A stretch of 24,155 nucleotides of DNA from Microthrixaceae bacterium (lineage in GTDB: Bacteria > Actinomycetota > Acidimicrobiia > Acidimicrobiales > Microtrichaceae), in the NCBI GenBank assembly GCA_020637215.1, contig JACJWI010000013.1, forward strand, positions 1 to 24,155, in the 5' to 3' direction. The notes below the pieces were generated by a model. It saw only the letters and a list, made by a program, of their open reading frames with translations, searched no databases and was not told the DNA's origin. Shown in pieces: positions 7,677-15,178 of the stretch; the stretch's first letter is position 1, and the number at the start of each line of letters is the position of its first letter. The translations under genes were made by a program, and so were the position numbers.

Positions 7677-7682
7677 AGGAGG
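7677..7682 (+). promoter_or_regulatory. Strong Shine-Dalgarno for the WXG100 gene
   Basis: AGGAGG lies 8 nt before the ATG at 7691. It fixes the start there rather than at the GTG at 7682, which overlaps the element. It is the best ribosome binding site in the window, consistent with high expression of a secreted small protein. Confidence 0.75.
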
Positions 7683-7690
7683 TGCTCACC

Positions 7691-7957
7691 ATGGCCAAGC
7701 TCGGACTCGACCCGGAAGCGATGGCGGCTCTGCAGAAGCAGCTGCAGGCCGACGCCGGGACGATCAACTCGTTGACCCGCAAGCTCGACGGCCTGCTCAA
7801 GTCGGCCTGGTGGGAGGGTTCGGACGCCACCAAGTTCCGCAGCGAGTGGGACGGCAACCACAAGGCGCAGCTCACCCGGGTCGCCGCCGCGCTCGAGGCG
7901 ACCGCCCAGGCCGTGGCCGCCAACGTCAGCCAGCAGCGCCAGGCCTCGCAGTCCTGA
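7691..7957 (+). CDS. WXG100 family type VII secretion target
   Basis: The 88-aa product has the size and plan of WXG100 (ESAT-6-like) proteins: two amphipathic helices joined by a turn with W-x-G, here in SAWWEGSDATKF around residues 38-49. Such proteins form helical-hairpin dimers and are recognised and exported by an EccC/EssC ATPase. The C-terminal tail is rich in Gln, Ser and Ala. No clear YxxxD/E export signal is seen at the C-terminus, which favours an EssC-like rather than a mycobacterial pattern, although the partner could supply it. It lies 27 nt upstream of the ATPase gene on the same strand. The 160-nt gap upstream holds short inverted repeats but no clear -10. Confidence 0.92.
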   Translation: MAKLGLDPEAMAALQKQLQADAGTINSLTRKLDGLLKSAWWEGSDATKFRSEWDGNHKAQLTRVAAALEATAQAVAANVSQQRQASQS

Positions 7958-7984
7958 GCACGTCGACCCGCGAGGACCGAGACG

Positions 7985-10900
7985 ATGCGACACGTGACCT
8001 ACCGGGTCCTCCACGACGGCGCCGAGCGCGACGTCCGGGTCGACCTCGCCGACGACACCACCGTCGGCGAGGTCGCCCGGGCCATCGCCGAACACCTCGG
8101 GGACACGACCGCCCCGAACCCGACGAGCGAAGCTCCGGGCAGCGTCCGCACCCTGGCCGCGGTCCCGGGGACGTCGGCCACCGGCGAGGGGTCGACCGCG
8201 GTCGACCCCGACCGCCTCGCGGTCGACGCCGCCCCCCGGTGCGCGGCGACGGTCCGCGTCGTCACGGCGTCCGAGCACCCGGTGGAACCGCCGTGGTGGT
8301 CACCGGTCGTCCTGACCCGTCTGGTCGCTGCGGTCGAGCCGGATCCGGGTGACCCCGGAGCCGGAGACGCCCGGTTGGCCTACGGAACCACGACCCTCGG
8401 TCCGCTGCGGCTGCGGGTGGGCTCGGCCCTCAGCGCCCACGCCATCGGTTCGACCGACCGGGTCGAGGTCGACGGGACGCCGCTGCGAGGTGGAGTCCGG
8501 CTGGGCCACGGCAGCATCGTGCGGATCGGCGACAGCACGTTCACGGTCCGGATCGAGGGCCCGCTCCGGCCACCCGACGCAGAGGGCCCATGGCGCGACC
8601 ACGGACGGATCCCGGCGGTGGTCGACCCCGACCAACCCCGGTCGGTCGAGCTGCCCACACCGCCCTCCGCGGATCGACTGCCCGGCTTCCCGGTCCTGTC
8701 CGCGGCCGTTCCGCTGCTGATGGGCGCTGCGATGTGGGTCGCGACCCGCAGCCTGGCGGTGACCGGCTTCGTGCTGTTCAGCGTGGCGTTCGTGGTCGCC
8801 TCCGGCATCGAGGTCCGTCGGGAGCACCGACGCGAGCGGCGCTTCCGCGAGGAGAGCTTCCGCAGCGACTTGAACCGCGCCGTCGAGCACGCCCGCACCC
8901 GTCGAGCCGAACAGCTCGAACGGGCCGAGCGCCACCTGCCCAGCGGCGCTGAGGTCGCCGCGTGGGTGCACGCCGATCGTCGCCGGGTGTGGGAACGCCA
9001 TCCGGACCAGCCCGACGCCCTGCGGGTCCGCATCGGCACCGGCGACGGCCCCGCGATGGACCCGGTGGTCGTGGCCGCCGGCGGCCGCGCCGACCTGCGC
9101 GTCGAGCTCGACGCAGCAGTCGAGGAGCTGTCGGTGCAGGAGCTGCCGATCGGCGTCGACCTCGGCAGCTCGGACCTGGCGCTGTGCGGTCCCGGCGACG
9201 AACCCGCGGCGCTGGCCCGAGCGGTCCTGTTGCAGTTGGCCGCCACCCTCGGCCCCGAGCACCTCGAGGTGGTCCTCGACGTCGCCCCCGAACGGGCACC
9301 GGCGTGGGAGTGGCTGCGTTGGCTCCCCCACCGCGTGAGCGACGGCGATCCGACGGTCGACCCGGCGTCGCAGAGCGAGCCGGGGTCCTCGCCTCGCCGG
9401 GTCGTCACGCTGGTCGATCGGTCCGGCTGGGGTCCCGGCCCGGTGCCCGGAGCGCACCTCCGTCGCGCCGGGACGATCTGGGTCGCGTCCTCGGTCACCG
9501 AGGTTCCCGACGGCGTCGCCACGGTCGTCACGACCACACCCACCGCTGCCGTCGTCCGACGGCACGACGGCGCGCCGGCGACGCTGCGACCCGACGGCGT
9601 CGCGTTGGAGGAGTGCGAACCGGTGGCTCGGGCGCTGGCCCCGCTGCGTGCCCCGTCAGGGGACGACTCGGTGCCCGCGACGGTGTCGTTGCGCTCCGTC
9701 CTCGCCACGCCGGGGCTCCTCGACGACGACGCCGCGGTGCTCGACCGGTGGGTGCAGAGCCGGACCCGTCCGGGGTCGCTGCGGGCGCCGATCGGTGCGA
9801 CCGGCGGCGGCGTCGTCGACATCGATCTGTGCTCCGACGGGCCCCACGGCCTGGTGGCCGGCACGACCGGGTCGGGCAAGAGCGAGCTCCTGCGGACCCT
9901 CGTGGTCTCCCTGGCGCTTCACCACCCGCCGGACCGCCTGACGTTCCTGCTGGTCGACTACAAGGGCGGCGCCGCGTTCCGGGGGATCTCGGAGCTGCCC
10001 CACGTGGTCGGCCTGGTCACCGACCTGGGACAGGCCGAGGCCCGTCGGGCGCTCGTGTCGCTGCGTGCCGAGGTCCGCCGCCGGGAGCGGGTGGTGGCAT
10101 CTGCGGGTGTGACCGACATGGTCGAGGTGCCCGCCGCTGACGCGTCCCCCGCGCTGCTGGTCGTCGTCGACGAGTTCGCCACCCTGGCCGCCGAGCTCCC
10201 CGACCTCCTCGACGGGCTGCTCGACGTGGCCCAGCGCGGCCGCAGCCTGGGGGTCCACCTGCTGCTCGCCACCCAGCGCCCGGGCGGGGTGGTCACCGAC
10301 GCAATCCGGGCCAACCTGTCGATCCGCCTCGCCCTGAGGGTCGCCGACGAGGAGGACAGCCGTGACGTCATCGACGGCGTCGACGCCGCCCACCTCCCGG
10401 CGGAGCACCCCGGCCGGGCCGTCCTGCGCCTGGGTCCCGGTCGACGATCGACCCTGCAGGTCGCCAGCACGACCGGAGCTGCCACGCCCGAGAGGCGCGT
10501 GGTGGTGCACGACCTGCACCCGGGACCGACCACCGCGGTGACATCGGCCCGACCCGGGACCGGACCGACCGATCCGGCGACGGCTTCCCCCACCGAGCTC
10601 GACGCGGCGGTCGACCGCTGCCGCTCCGCCGCCGCGTCGGAACCCGGGCGAGCCGCTCCTCGACGACCGTGGGTGGAACCGCTGCCCGAGCACCTCGAGC
10701 GGTCGGCGCTGGAGCGGCCATCACGTCCCGGAGCCCTGGTGATCGGACTCGCCGACCTGCCCGCCGAGCAGCGCCGGACGACCGTCGAGGTCGACCTGGA
10801 GCGCCGGGGCGGGGTGCTGGTCATGGGCGCTCCCCGCTCGGGGCGCTCCGGAGCCCTGCGCACCATCGCGGCGGCCTCGGTCAGCGATCCGAGGACCCCG

Positions 10901-12139
10901 ACGACCGTCCACGCGATCGACAACGGCCGCTCGCTCGACGGGATCGAACGGACCGCCGGGGCCGGAGGGACCGTCGACGTGCCCGTCGGAGCGGACGACG
11001 CCGAGGCCACCCTCCGGCTCCTGCGCTCGTTGCGCCGCCGGTGCGGCACCGCGGGGACGGGCACAGCGGACCCCGGCTCGCGCGGGCGCGTCGTCCTGCT
11101 CGTCGACGGGATCGGCGCCTTCGTCGAGCGTCACGAACGGGTGAACCGGGGCGAGGCGGTGGACCTGCTCACCGCGCTCGCCGGCGACGGACCCGCCTCG
11201 GGCGTGCACGTGGTGGTGACCGCCGGGCGCGCCGCCGAGGTGCCGCCGGCGATCCTGGCCGTCCTCGACCAGAGGGTGCTGCTGCGCTGCGCCACCCCCG
11301 ACGACGCGGCAGTGCTCGACGTCGTCGACCCCGACGGCCTGGCCCGCGAACTGGCGAGCCCCGACCTGCCGGCGGGTCGGGGGCTGTTCGACGGGCGCCT
11401 GGTTCAGGTGGCTGCGCCACCGATCCTGCTGGCCGGGCCCGACGGCGACCCGGGACGCCCCCGGTCGGTCGCCCCGCGGCGCGCCCGTCGCCTGGCCGCC
11501 TCGGTCGACGCCGAGACGTTGCCGCCGGCGTCGGGATGGAGGGTCCCGGTCGGGATCCGCCACGACGACCTCGGCGTGGCGGTCCTCGACCTGCGCCGCA
11601 GCGGTGCCCTGGTGCTCGGGCCTCCCCGGTCGGGCCGTAGCACCGCGCTGGCCATGGTCGTCAGCCGACTCGACCCGACGGTCTGCGGCTCCGTGCTCAC
11701 CGTGGACGGCCACCGTCCCGACGGTGCGGTCGACGCCCTGAGCGAACTCCTCGAACGGATCACCGCCGGGGGCACAGGCACCGAGGGCACGACGTCGACG
11801 GCGTCGACGATCGTCGCCGTCGACGACCTGCCCGAGCTGTTGGACGGGCCCGACGGCGTCGCCATCGACGCCGTGCTGGACCGACTGCTGCGGATCGGAC
11901 CGGACGTGCCCCTGCGCGTGCTCGCCACCGCCGAGGCGGACGCGGCGTCCCGCTGCTACGCCGACAGCTTCCGACGGCTGCGATCGACGCGGACAGGTCT
12001 GCTCCTGCGGCCCGACCCGGACCTGCATCCTCCGCTGCTGCACACCTCGCTGCCGTTGCACGACGAGCTCGTGCCGACCGCGGGCCGGGGATGGTTGGTC
12101 GACCCCGACGGCGTGGTCGCCGTGCAGCTGGCCCGCTGA
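7985..12139 (+). CDS. EccC/EssC-type type VII secretion ATPase with N-terminal ubiquitin-like and FHA regions
   Basis: This 1384-aa protein is the predicted motor of the WXG100 exporter. Residues 1-40 look like a short ubiquitin-like (YukD/EsaB-type) strand-helix unit. Residues about 129-192 resemble an FHA domain, with VDGTPLRGG then VRLGHGSIVRIGDSTFTVR. Two membrane helices (about 236-276) and a charged coiled stretch follow. Three FtsK/SpoIIIE-type ATPase domains come next. Domain 1 is intact: Walker A GTTGSGKS (626-633), Walker B LLVVVDE with D729-E730, and ATQRPGG. Domains 2 and 3 have GAPRSGRS (948-955) and GPPRSGRS (1212-1219), with Arg replacing the Walker lysine, and Walker B sites VDG (D1041) and VDD (D1280) lacking the catalytic Glu. 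That division of labour is known in EccC. GAGGA lies 8 nt before the ATG. Confidence 0.92.
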   Translation: MRHVTYRVLHDGAERDVRVDLADDTTVGEVARAIAEHLGDTTAPNPTSEAPGSVRTLAAVPGTSATGEGSTAVDPDRLAVDAAPRCAATVRVVTASEHPVEPPWWSPVVLTRLVAAVEPDPGDPGAGDARLAYGTTTLGPLRLRVGSALSAHAIGSTDRVEVDGTPLRGGVRLGHGSIVRIGDSTFTVRIEGPLRPPDAEGPWRDHGRIPAVVDPDQPRSVELPTPPSADRLPGFPVLSAAVPLLMGAAMWVATRSLAVTGFVLFSVAFVVASGIEVRREHRRERRFREESFRSDLNRAVEHARTRRAEQLERAERHLPSGAEVAAWVHADRRRVWERHPDQPDALRVRIGTGDGPAMDPVVVAAGGRADLRVELDAAVEELSVQELPIGVDLGSSDLALCGPGDEPAALARAVLLQLAATLGPEHLEVVLDVAPERAPAWEWLRWLPHRVSDGDPTVDPASQSEPGSSPRRVVTLVDRSGWGPGPVPGAHLRRAGTIWVASSVTEVPDGVATVVTTTPTAAVVRRHDGAPATLRPDGVALEECEPVARALAPLRAPSGDDSVPATVSLRSVLATPGLLDDDAAVLDRWVQSRTRPGSLRAPIGATGGGVVDIDLCSDGPHGLVAGTTGSGKSELLRTLVVSLALHHPPDRLTFLLVDYKGGAAFRGISELPHVVGLVTDLGQAEARRALVSLRAEVRRRERVVASAGVTDMVEVPAADASPALLVVVDEFATLAAELPDLLDGLLDVAQRGRSLGVHLLLATQRPGGVVTDAIRANLSIRLALRVADEEDSRDVIDGVDAAHLPAEHPGRAVLRLGPGRRSTLQVASTTGAATPERRVVVHDLHPGPTTAVTSARPGTGPTDPATASPTELDAAVDRCRSAAASEPGRAAPRRPWVEPLPEHLERSALERPSRPGALVIGLADLPAEQRRTTVEVDLERRGGVLVMGAPRSGRSGALRTIAAASVSDPRTPTTVHAIDNGRSLDGIERTAGAGGTVDVPVGADDAEATLRLLRSLRRRCGTAGTGTADPGSRGRVVLLVDGIGAFVERHERVNRGEAVDLLTALAGDGPASGVHVVVTAGRAAEVPPAILAVLDQRVLLRCATPDDAAVLDVVDPDGLARELASPDLPAGRGLFDGRLVQVAAPPILLAGPDGDPGRPRSVAPRRARRLAASVDAETLPPASGWRVPVGIRHDDLGVAVLDLRRSGALVLGPPRSGRSTALAMVVSRLDPTVCGSVLTVDGHRPDGAVDALSELLERITAGGTGTEGTTSTASTIVAVDDLPELLDGPDGVAIDAVLDRLLRIGPDVPLRVLATAEADAASRCYADSFRRLRSTRTGLLLRPDPDLHPPLLHTSLPLHDELVPTAGRGWLVDPDGVVAVQLAR

Positions 12140-12152
12140 GCGGAGCGTCCCT

Positions 12153-12896
12153 TCAGCCGGCCCGACCGGCAGAGCTCTGCTGCGGCACCTCCGGGCCGTC
12201 GTCAGGCACCGCCAGGGCTGCGAGCAGGCCGCTGCGCACGACGTGGTCGACCAGAGTCCGACGGCGGTCCATGGCGCTGAGGCCGAGATCGCCACGCAGG
12301 CCGCGCACGCCGACCCGGGCGAGCTTGTCGCAGACGTGGTCGAGCTTGCGGTTGTACTTGGCCAGGCTCCAGCCGAGCTCGGCCGCCGCCGCCCGATTGG
12401 TGGGGATGTCGGCCCACTGGTCCGCCGGGCGGTCCAGCCTCGGGCCGCAGATCACGCGGAGCATGTCGACCTGATCCGCATTGAGCTCGACGTGACCCCA
12501 CTCCAGGGTGACCAGGGGTCCGTCGCCGGCGACGGAGCCGAGATCGACCAGCCGCTCGGCCCGCTCGTTGGTGACCACCAGCTCGTAGCTGGCGGGACCG
12601 GCGCTGAAGGTCACCGCGGACTCGACCGCCAGGATCGGGGTCGACGACCCGGGTCCCACCGTCGCCGACGACAGGCCTTCGATCGACAGCAGCGTCAGGG
12701 GGATGGACCGACCGACGTTGTCGAGCCACCAGGAGCGGCCGTCGTGGCGGAAGCGCCCGAGCACGCGGTGCAGGTACGGGTTGATGTCGACGACCACGTC
12801 GGCGGAGCGGCCGAAGGTGAGCGTTCGGTCCGCGGAAAGGGCGTGCTCCTCACCGCAGTTCTCGATCAGAAGGCGTTCTCGCCCCGCTCTCGCCAT
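12153..12896 (-). CDS. FHA domain protein with putative DNA-binding C-terminus
   Basis: The 247-aa product begins with an FHA-like domain (about 9-110) that includes TLTFGRSADVVVDINPYLHR (GR at 29-30) and WWLDNVGRS. The C-terminal third (about 145-230) is helical, with LNADQVDMLRVICG, then NRAAAAELGWSLAKYNRKLD and HVCDKLARVGVRGLRGD. This pattern suggests a winged-helix-like module. I do not know a characterised member. The ATG at 12896 is chosen because GGAGG lies 8 nt upstream; two ATGs further up (12941, 12950) fall inside or before the likely -10. It is convergent with the type VII ATPase gene with only 13 nt between stops. Together with the FHA-like region of the ATPase, this suggests phospho-threonine-linked control of secretion, which is inference. 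Confidence 0.75.
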   Translation of the reverse strand: MARAGRERLLIENCGEEHALSADRTLTFGRSADVVVDINPYLHRVLGRFRHDGRSWWLDNVGRSIPLTLLSIEGLSSATVGPGSSTPILAVESAVTFSAGPASYELVVTNERAERLVDLGSVAGDGPLVTLEWGHVELNADQVDMLRVICGPRLDRPADQWADIPTNRAAAAELGWSLAKYNRKLDHVCDKLARVGVRGLRGDLGLSAMDRRRTLVDHVVRSGLLAALAVPDDGPEVPQQSSAGRAG

Positions 12897-12940
12897 GGCC
12901 CTCGCCTCCGTCGTCCCGCGGCCTGTGCTGTGGTTCGACA

Positions 12941-12970
12941 TGGATACCATTCAAGGCCATCTCATGTCAT
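12941..12970 (-). promoter_or_regulatory. Promoter of the FHA regulator gene in an AT-rich island
   Basis: On the minus strand ATGACA (12970-12965, 5 of 6 to the -35 consensus) is followed by an 18-nt spacer and TATCCA (12946-12941). The stretch 12938-12983 is clearly more AT-rich than anything around it. The predicted start of transcription near 12934 gives a leader of about 38 nt containing the GGAGG site. Confidence 0.45.
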
Positions 12971-13046
12971 TTCAGTTGATTTGAGGCACACCGCCCGAGG
13001 GAGGTGGGAATCGCCGCGACCGCCTCGGATCGGGCAGGCTGATCGC

Positions 13047-13325
13047 ATGGATCGGGACGGCAGCCAGGCCCAGGACCCCGTGCTGGCGAAGCGGGCGCGC
13101 ATCCTGCACTGGACCGAGGTGGGCCAGCGCGTCGCCTACCTCTGCTTCGCCTTGTCGGTCGTCGTGTTCGTGATCGCCTTCATCGCCCAGTTCCCGCCGT
13201 GGACGGTGAGCGTCATCGTCGGGCTGATCGTCGTCGGCTCGGTCGTGTTCATCCCGGCGGTGATCCTCGGCCACGCCGCCAAGGCCGCTGACCGCGAGGA
13301 CCGCGGCGAGACGTCGCACTACTGA
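13047..13325 (+). CDS. Small two-TM membrane protein of unknown function
   Basis: The 92-aa product has a charged N-terminus with KRARILHWTEVGQRVAY, two hydrophobic helices (about 30-48 and 53-75) split by FPPW, and a charged C-terminal tail ending in TSHY. I do not recognise the family. High GC at third codon positions and the clean topology support a real gene. The ATG at 13047 has only a weak AGG-type ribosome site. It is convergent with the sucrase/ferredoxin-like gene, with 18 nt between stops, and divergent from the FHA regulator. Confidence 0.7.
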   Translation: MDRDGSQAQDPVLAKRARILHWTEVGQRVAYLCFALSVVVFVIAFIAQFPPWTVSVIVGLIVVGSVVFIPAVILGHAAKAADREDRGETSHY

Positions 13326-13343
13326 GCGAGCAACCGCGACCGC

Positions 13344-14408
13344 TCAGACCGGCTCGACCCGATCGACGCGCCACACCGTGTCGGTCGAGTACTCCGGAGC
13401 GTCGATCACCCCGCAGGTGGGGGTCGGCACCTGTCGGTCCGGCACCGCGGTGACGTCGAAGCTCCGGACCGCACCCCCCGCCAGCACGGCCGTCACCCTC
13501 ACGGTGGTGGCCATGGTGGCGCGGTCGAACGCTGCGAGCTGGAACCCGCGGGGGGCGTCGGCCCACTCCCAGCCGACCTCGATCAGCCCGGCCCGGTCCG
13601 CGATCTGACGGGCCGGACTCGGGAACAGCGAGCAGCCCCGGCAGTTGAGGGCGAAGGCCTCCGGAGGGTCGACCCGTCGCACGAGACGGTCCGCGGCCTC
13701 GGCGTCGAGGTGGGACCACAGGTAGCCGTCGGGCAGGGTGATCGAGGTCGGAGCGAACCGGTGGCCTCCGGTGTGGGAGATCCGTTGGCGTCGGGCCGGT
13801 GCGGCCGAGCCGGCCCACAGCTGTCCGAGCAGCTCGTGCACGGTGGTGCCGAGGCTGCCGCAGCACTGGTCGCGGCGTCCGTGGGTGCATATCAGCAGGT
13901 CGGAGCCGGCGACCTCGGGCGCCACCAGTGCACCGCTGATCTCGTCGTCGCCGATCGGGTCGTCGCCGTCGAGCGGTTCGAGACCGAGCACGGCCCGTCC
14001 GAGAGCCACCACCCGCTCGGCGGGAAGGACCCATTCACGACGTTCGAACGGCCCCGTCAGCTCCAGGCCGTCGAGATCGGCCACCGTCGCCCGGTGCGCG
14101 GTGACCCGGCGCAACCCGCGGGCGACCAGCCCGGGATCCGGAACCCGCGCGAGCGGACGCCACCGCGAACCGTCAGCGGAGACCGCGGCGGAGCTCTGCC
14201 CGCCGACGATCGAGCGAAGTGGCTCCTGGTCGGTGACCTCCCGGTCCCACGGCGGAGCGACGTCGACCACCAGGTAGCCGTCGTAGCCCGCCGCGTTGCC
14301 GATCGGGTCGACGTGCTGGTCGCGGTGGAACGGGGCGCAGCGCAGTCGCTCCAGGACCGGGCCCGCGACGGCGGGGACCGGAGCGACCGGCGGAGGGGAC
14401 TCGGACAC
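13344..14408 (-). CDS. Sucrase/ferredoxin-like family protein
   Basis: The 354-aa product has the marks of the Suc_Fer-like family, which has a thioredoxin-like ferredoxin fold and may hold an iron-sulfur cluster. It carries CTHGRRDQCCGSLG near residue 175, SHTGGHRFAPT near 211 and CRGCSLFPSP near 257. The N-terminal part has RCAPFHRDQHVDPIGNAAGY. Despite the family name there is no evidence for sucrose cleavage; the cysteines and the HTGGHRFAPT loop point to redox chemistry. The start is GTG at 14408, supported by a TAGCCT -10 exactly 6 nt upstream. It is divergent from the TetR gene, so the TetR operator in the shared gap might also affect it. Confidence 0.85.
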   Translation of the reverse strand: MSESPPPVAPVPAVAGPVLERLRCAPFHRDQHVDPIGNAAGYDGYLVVDVAPPWDREVTDQEPLRSIVGGQSSAAVSADGSRWRPLARVPDPGLVARGLRRVTAHRATVADLDGLELTGPFERREWVLPAERVVALGRAVLGLEPLDGDDPIGDDEISGALVAPEVAGSDLLICTHGRRDQCCGSLGTTVHELLGQLWAGSAAPARRQRISHTGGHRFAPTSITLPDGYLWSHLDAEAADRLVRRVDPPEAFALNCRGCSLFPSPARQIADRAGLIEVGWEWADAPRGFQLAAFDRATMATTVRVTAVLAGGAVRSFDVTAVPDRQVPTPTCGVIDAPEYSTDTVWRVDRVEPV

Positions 14409-14414
14409 CCGGGC

Positions 14415-14420
14415 AGGCTA
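14415..14420 (-). promoter_or_regulatory. -10 element at leaderless spacing for the sucrase/ferredoxin-like gene
   Basis: On the minus strand TAGCCT is followed by GCCCGG and then GTG at 14408, again with 6-nt spacing. No convincing -35. Confidence 0.5.
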
Positions 14421-14472
14421 CCGAGGCCGGGGCCGGCGCCGACGAGCCACCGACCGGGTCCCCGCACCCGCT

Positions 14473-14490
14473 TGTTACCACGCGGTAACA
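14473..14490 (+). promoter_or_regulatory. Dyad operator, probably bound by the TetR regulator
   Basis: TGTTACC-N4-GGTAACA is a perfect 7+7 bp inverted repeat with a 4-nt centre (ACGC). It lies just upstream of, and overlapping, the -35 position of the tetR promoter, and 65 nt from the divergent GTG at 14408. Size and position are typical of a TetR autoregulatory operator. Confidence 0.75.
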
Positions 14491-14497
14491 TGGGCGG

Positions 14498-14503
14498 TAC
14501 CAT
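14498..14503 (+). promoter_or_regulatory. -10 element of the tetR transcript
   Basis: TACCAT fits TANNNT and lies 8 bases after the dyad operator. It is 7 nt before the ATG at 14511 of the leader ORF and 66 nt before the tetR ATG. Confidence 0.45.
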
Positions 14504-14510
14504 GGTCCGC

Positions 14511-14573
14511 ATGCCCCGGTCCGCCACTCCCGACTCCGGGCCCCGCCAGGCCCGGGTCCGGTCGCAGCGATGA
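14511..14573 (+). CDS. 20-codon leader ORF, or displaced N-terminus of the TetR protein
   Basis: The ATG lies 7 nt after a -10 element and the ORF ends in TGA that overlaps the tetR ATG (ATGA). Of its 20 codons, 18 end in G or C, as in real genes here. The peptide is MPRSATPDSGPRQARVRSQR, a basic tail of the sort often found before the TetR helix-turn-helix. Either it is a translated leader that couples to tetR, or it is the original N-terminus separated by a frameshift or sequencing error. The sequence alone does not decide. Confidence 0.4.
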   Translation: MPRSATPDSGPRQARVRSQR

Positions 14574-15148
14574 GGATGCCGGCCGCCCAGCGGCGCACCC
14601 AGCTGCTCGACACGGCGGTGCACGTGTTCGCGGAACGTGGCTACCACGCGGCGTCGATGAACGACGTGGCCGAAGCCGCGGGGGTGACCAAGCCCGTCCT
14701 GTACCAGCACTTCAGCTCCAAGCGGGACCTGTTCGTCGAGCTGCTCACCGCGATCGGCGACGAGCTGCGCGAGACGATCGACAAGGCCACTGCGGATGCG
14801 GCCGGACCGCGCCAGCAGGTCGAGCAGGGCATGCGGGCCTACTTCCACTACGTCGACGCCCGCACCGACTGCTTCCGCGTCCTGTTCGGCGCCGGAGCGC
14901 GCCGCGACCCCGAGTTCGCGTCGTTCGCCCGATCGGTCGAGGAGTCGATCGCCGAGTCGATCGCGGAGCTGATCGTCGTCGACGGCCAACCCGCCGCGCA
15001 CCGAGACGTGCTCGCCCACGGCATCGTCGGCATGACCGAGGCGGCCAGCCGACACTGGCTCGCGCACGACCGCACACCCGACGTCGACACGCTGGCCTCC
15101 CAGCTGTCGCGGCTGGCATGGTCGGGTATGCGCGGGCTCGACGGCTGA
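14570..15148 (+). CDS. TetR/AcrR family transcriptional regulator
   Basis: The 192-aa product has the TetR N-terminal domain: RRTQLLDTAVHVFAERGYHA, then the helix-turn-helix at about 29-48 (MNDVAEAAGVTKPVLYQHF) and the following SSKRDLF. The C-terminal ligand-binding part is not specific enough to name an effector. The ATG at 14570 has no strong Shine-Dalgarno but overlaps the stop of a 20-codon ORF, suggesting coupled translation. A perfect dyad upstream is its likely operator. Possible targets are itself, the divergent sucrase/ferredoxin-like gene, and perhaps the downstream pyrophosphatase, 30 nt after its stop. Confidence 0.93.
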   Translation: MRMPAAQRRTQLLDTAVHVFAERGYHAASMNDVAEAAGVTKPVLYQHFSSKRDLFVELLTAIGDELRETIDKATADAAGPRQQVEQGMRAYFHYVDARTDCFRVLFGAGARRDPEFASFARSVEESIAESIAELIVVDGQPAAHRDVLAHGIVGMTEAASRHWLAHDRTPDVDTLASQLSRLAWSGMRGLDG

Positions 15149-15178
15149 GCCCGACCCGAACCGGAAGGCAGGGCAGCG

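Noticed and set aside
7985..12139. Several long open frames of 300-520 codons on both strands within the secretion ATPase gene
   Set aside because: They are Arg/Pro/Gly-rich shadows of the ATPase coding frame, which has clear Walker motifs and family structure.
12897..12950. Earlier starts (ATG 12941 or 12950) for the FHA regulator
   Set aside because: They fall inside or upstream of the predicted -10, while ATG 12896 has GGAGG at 8 nt.
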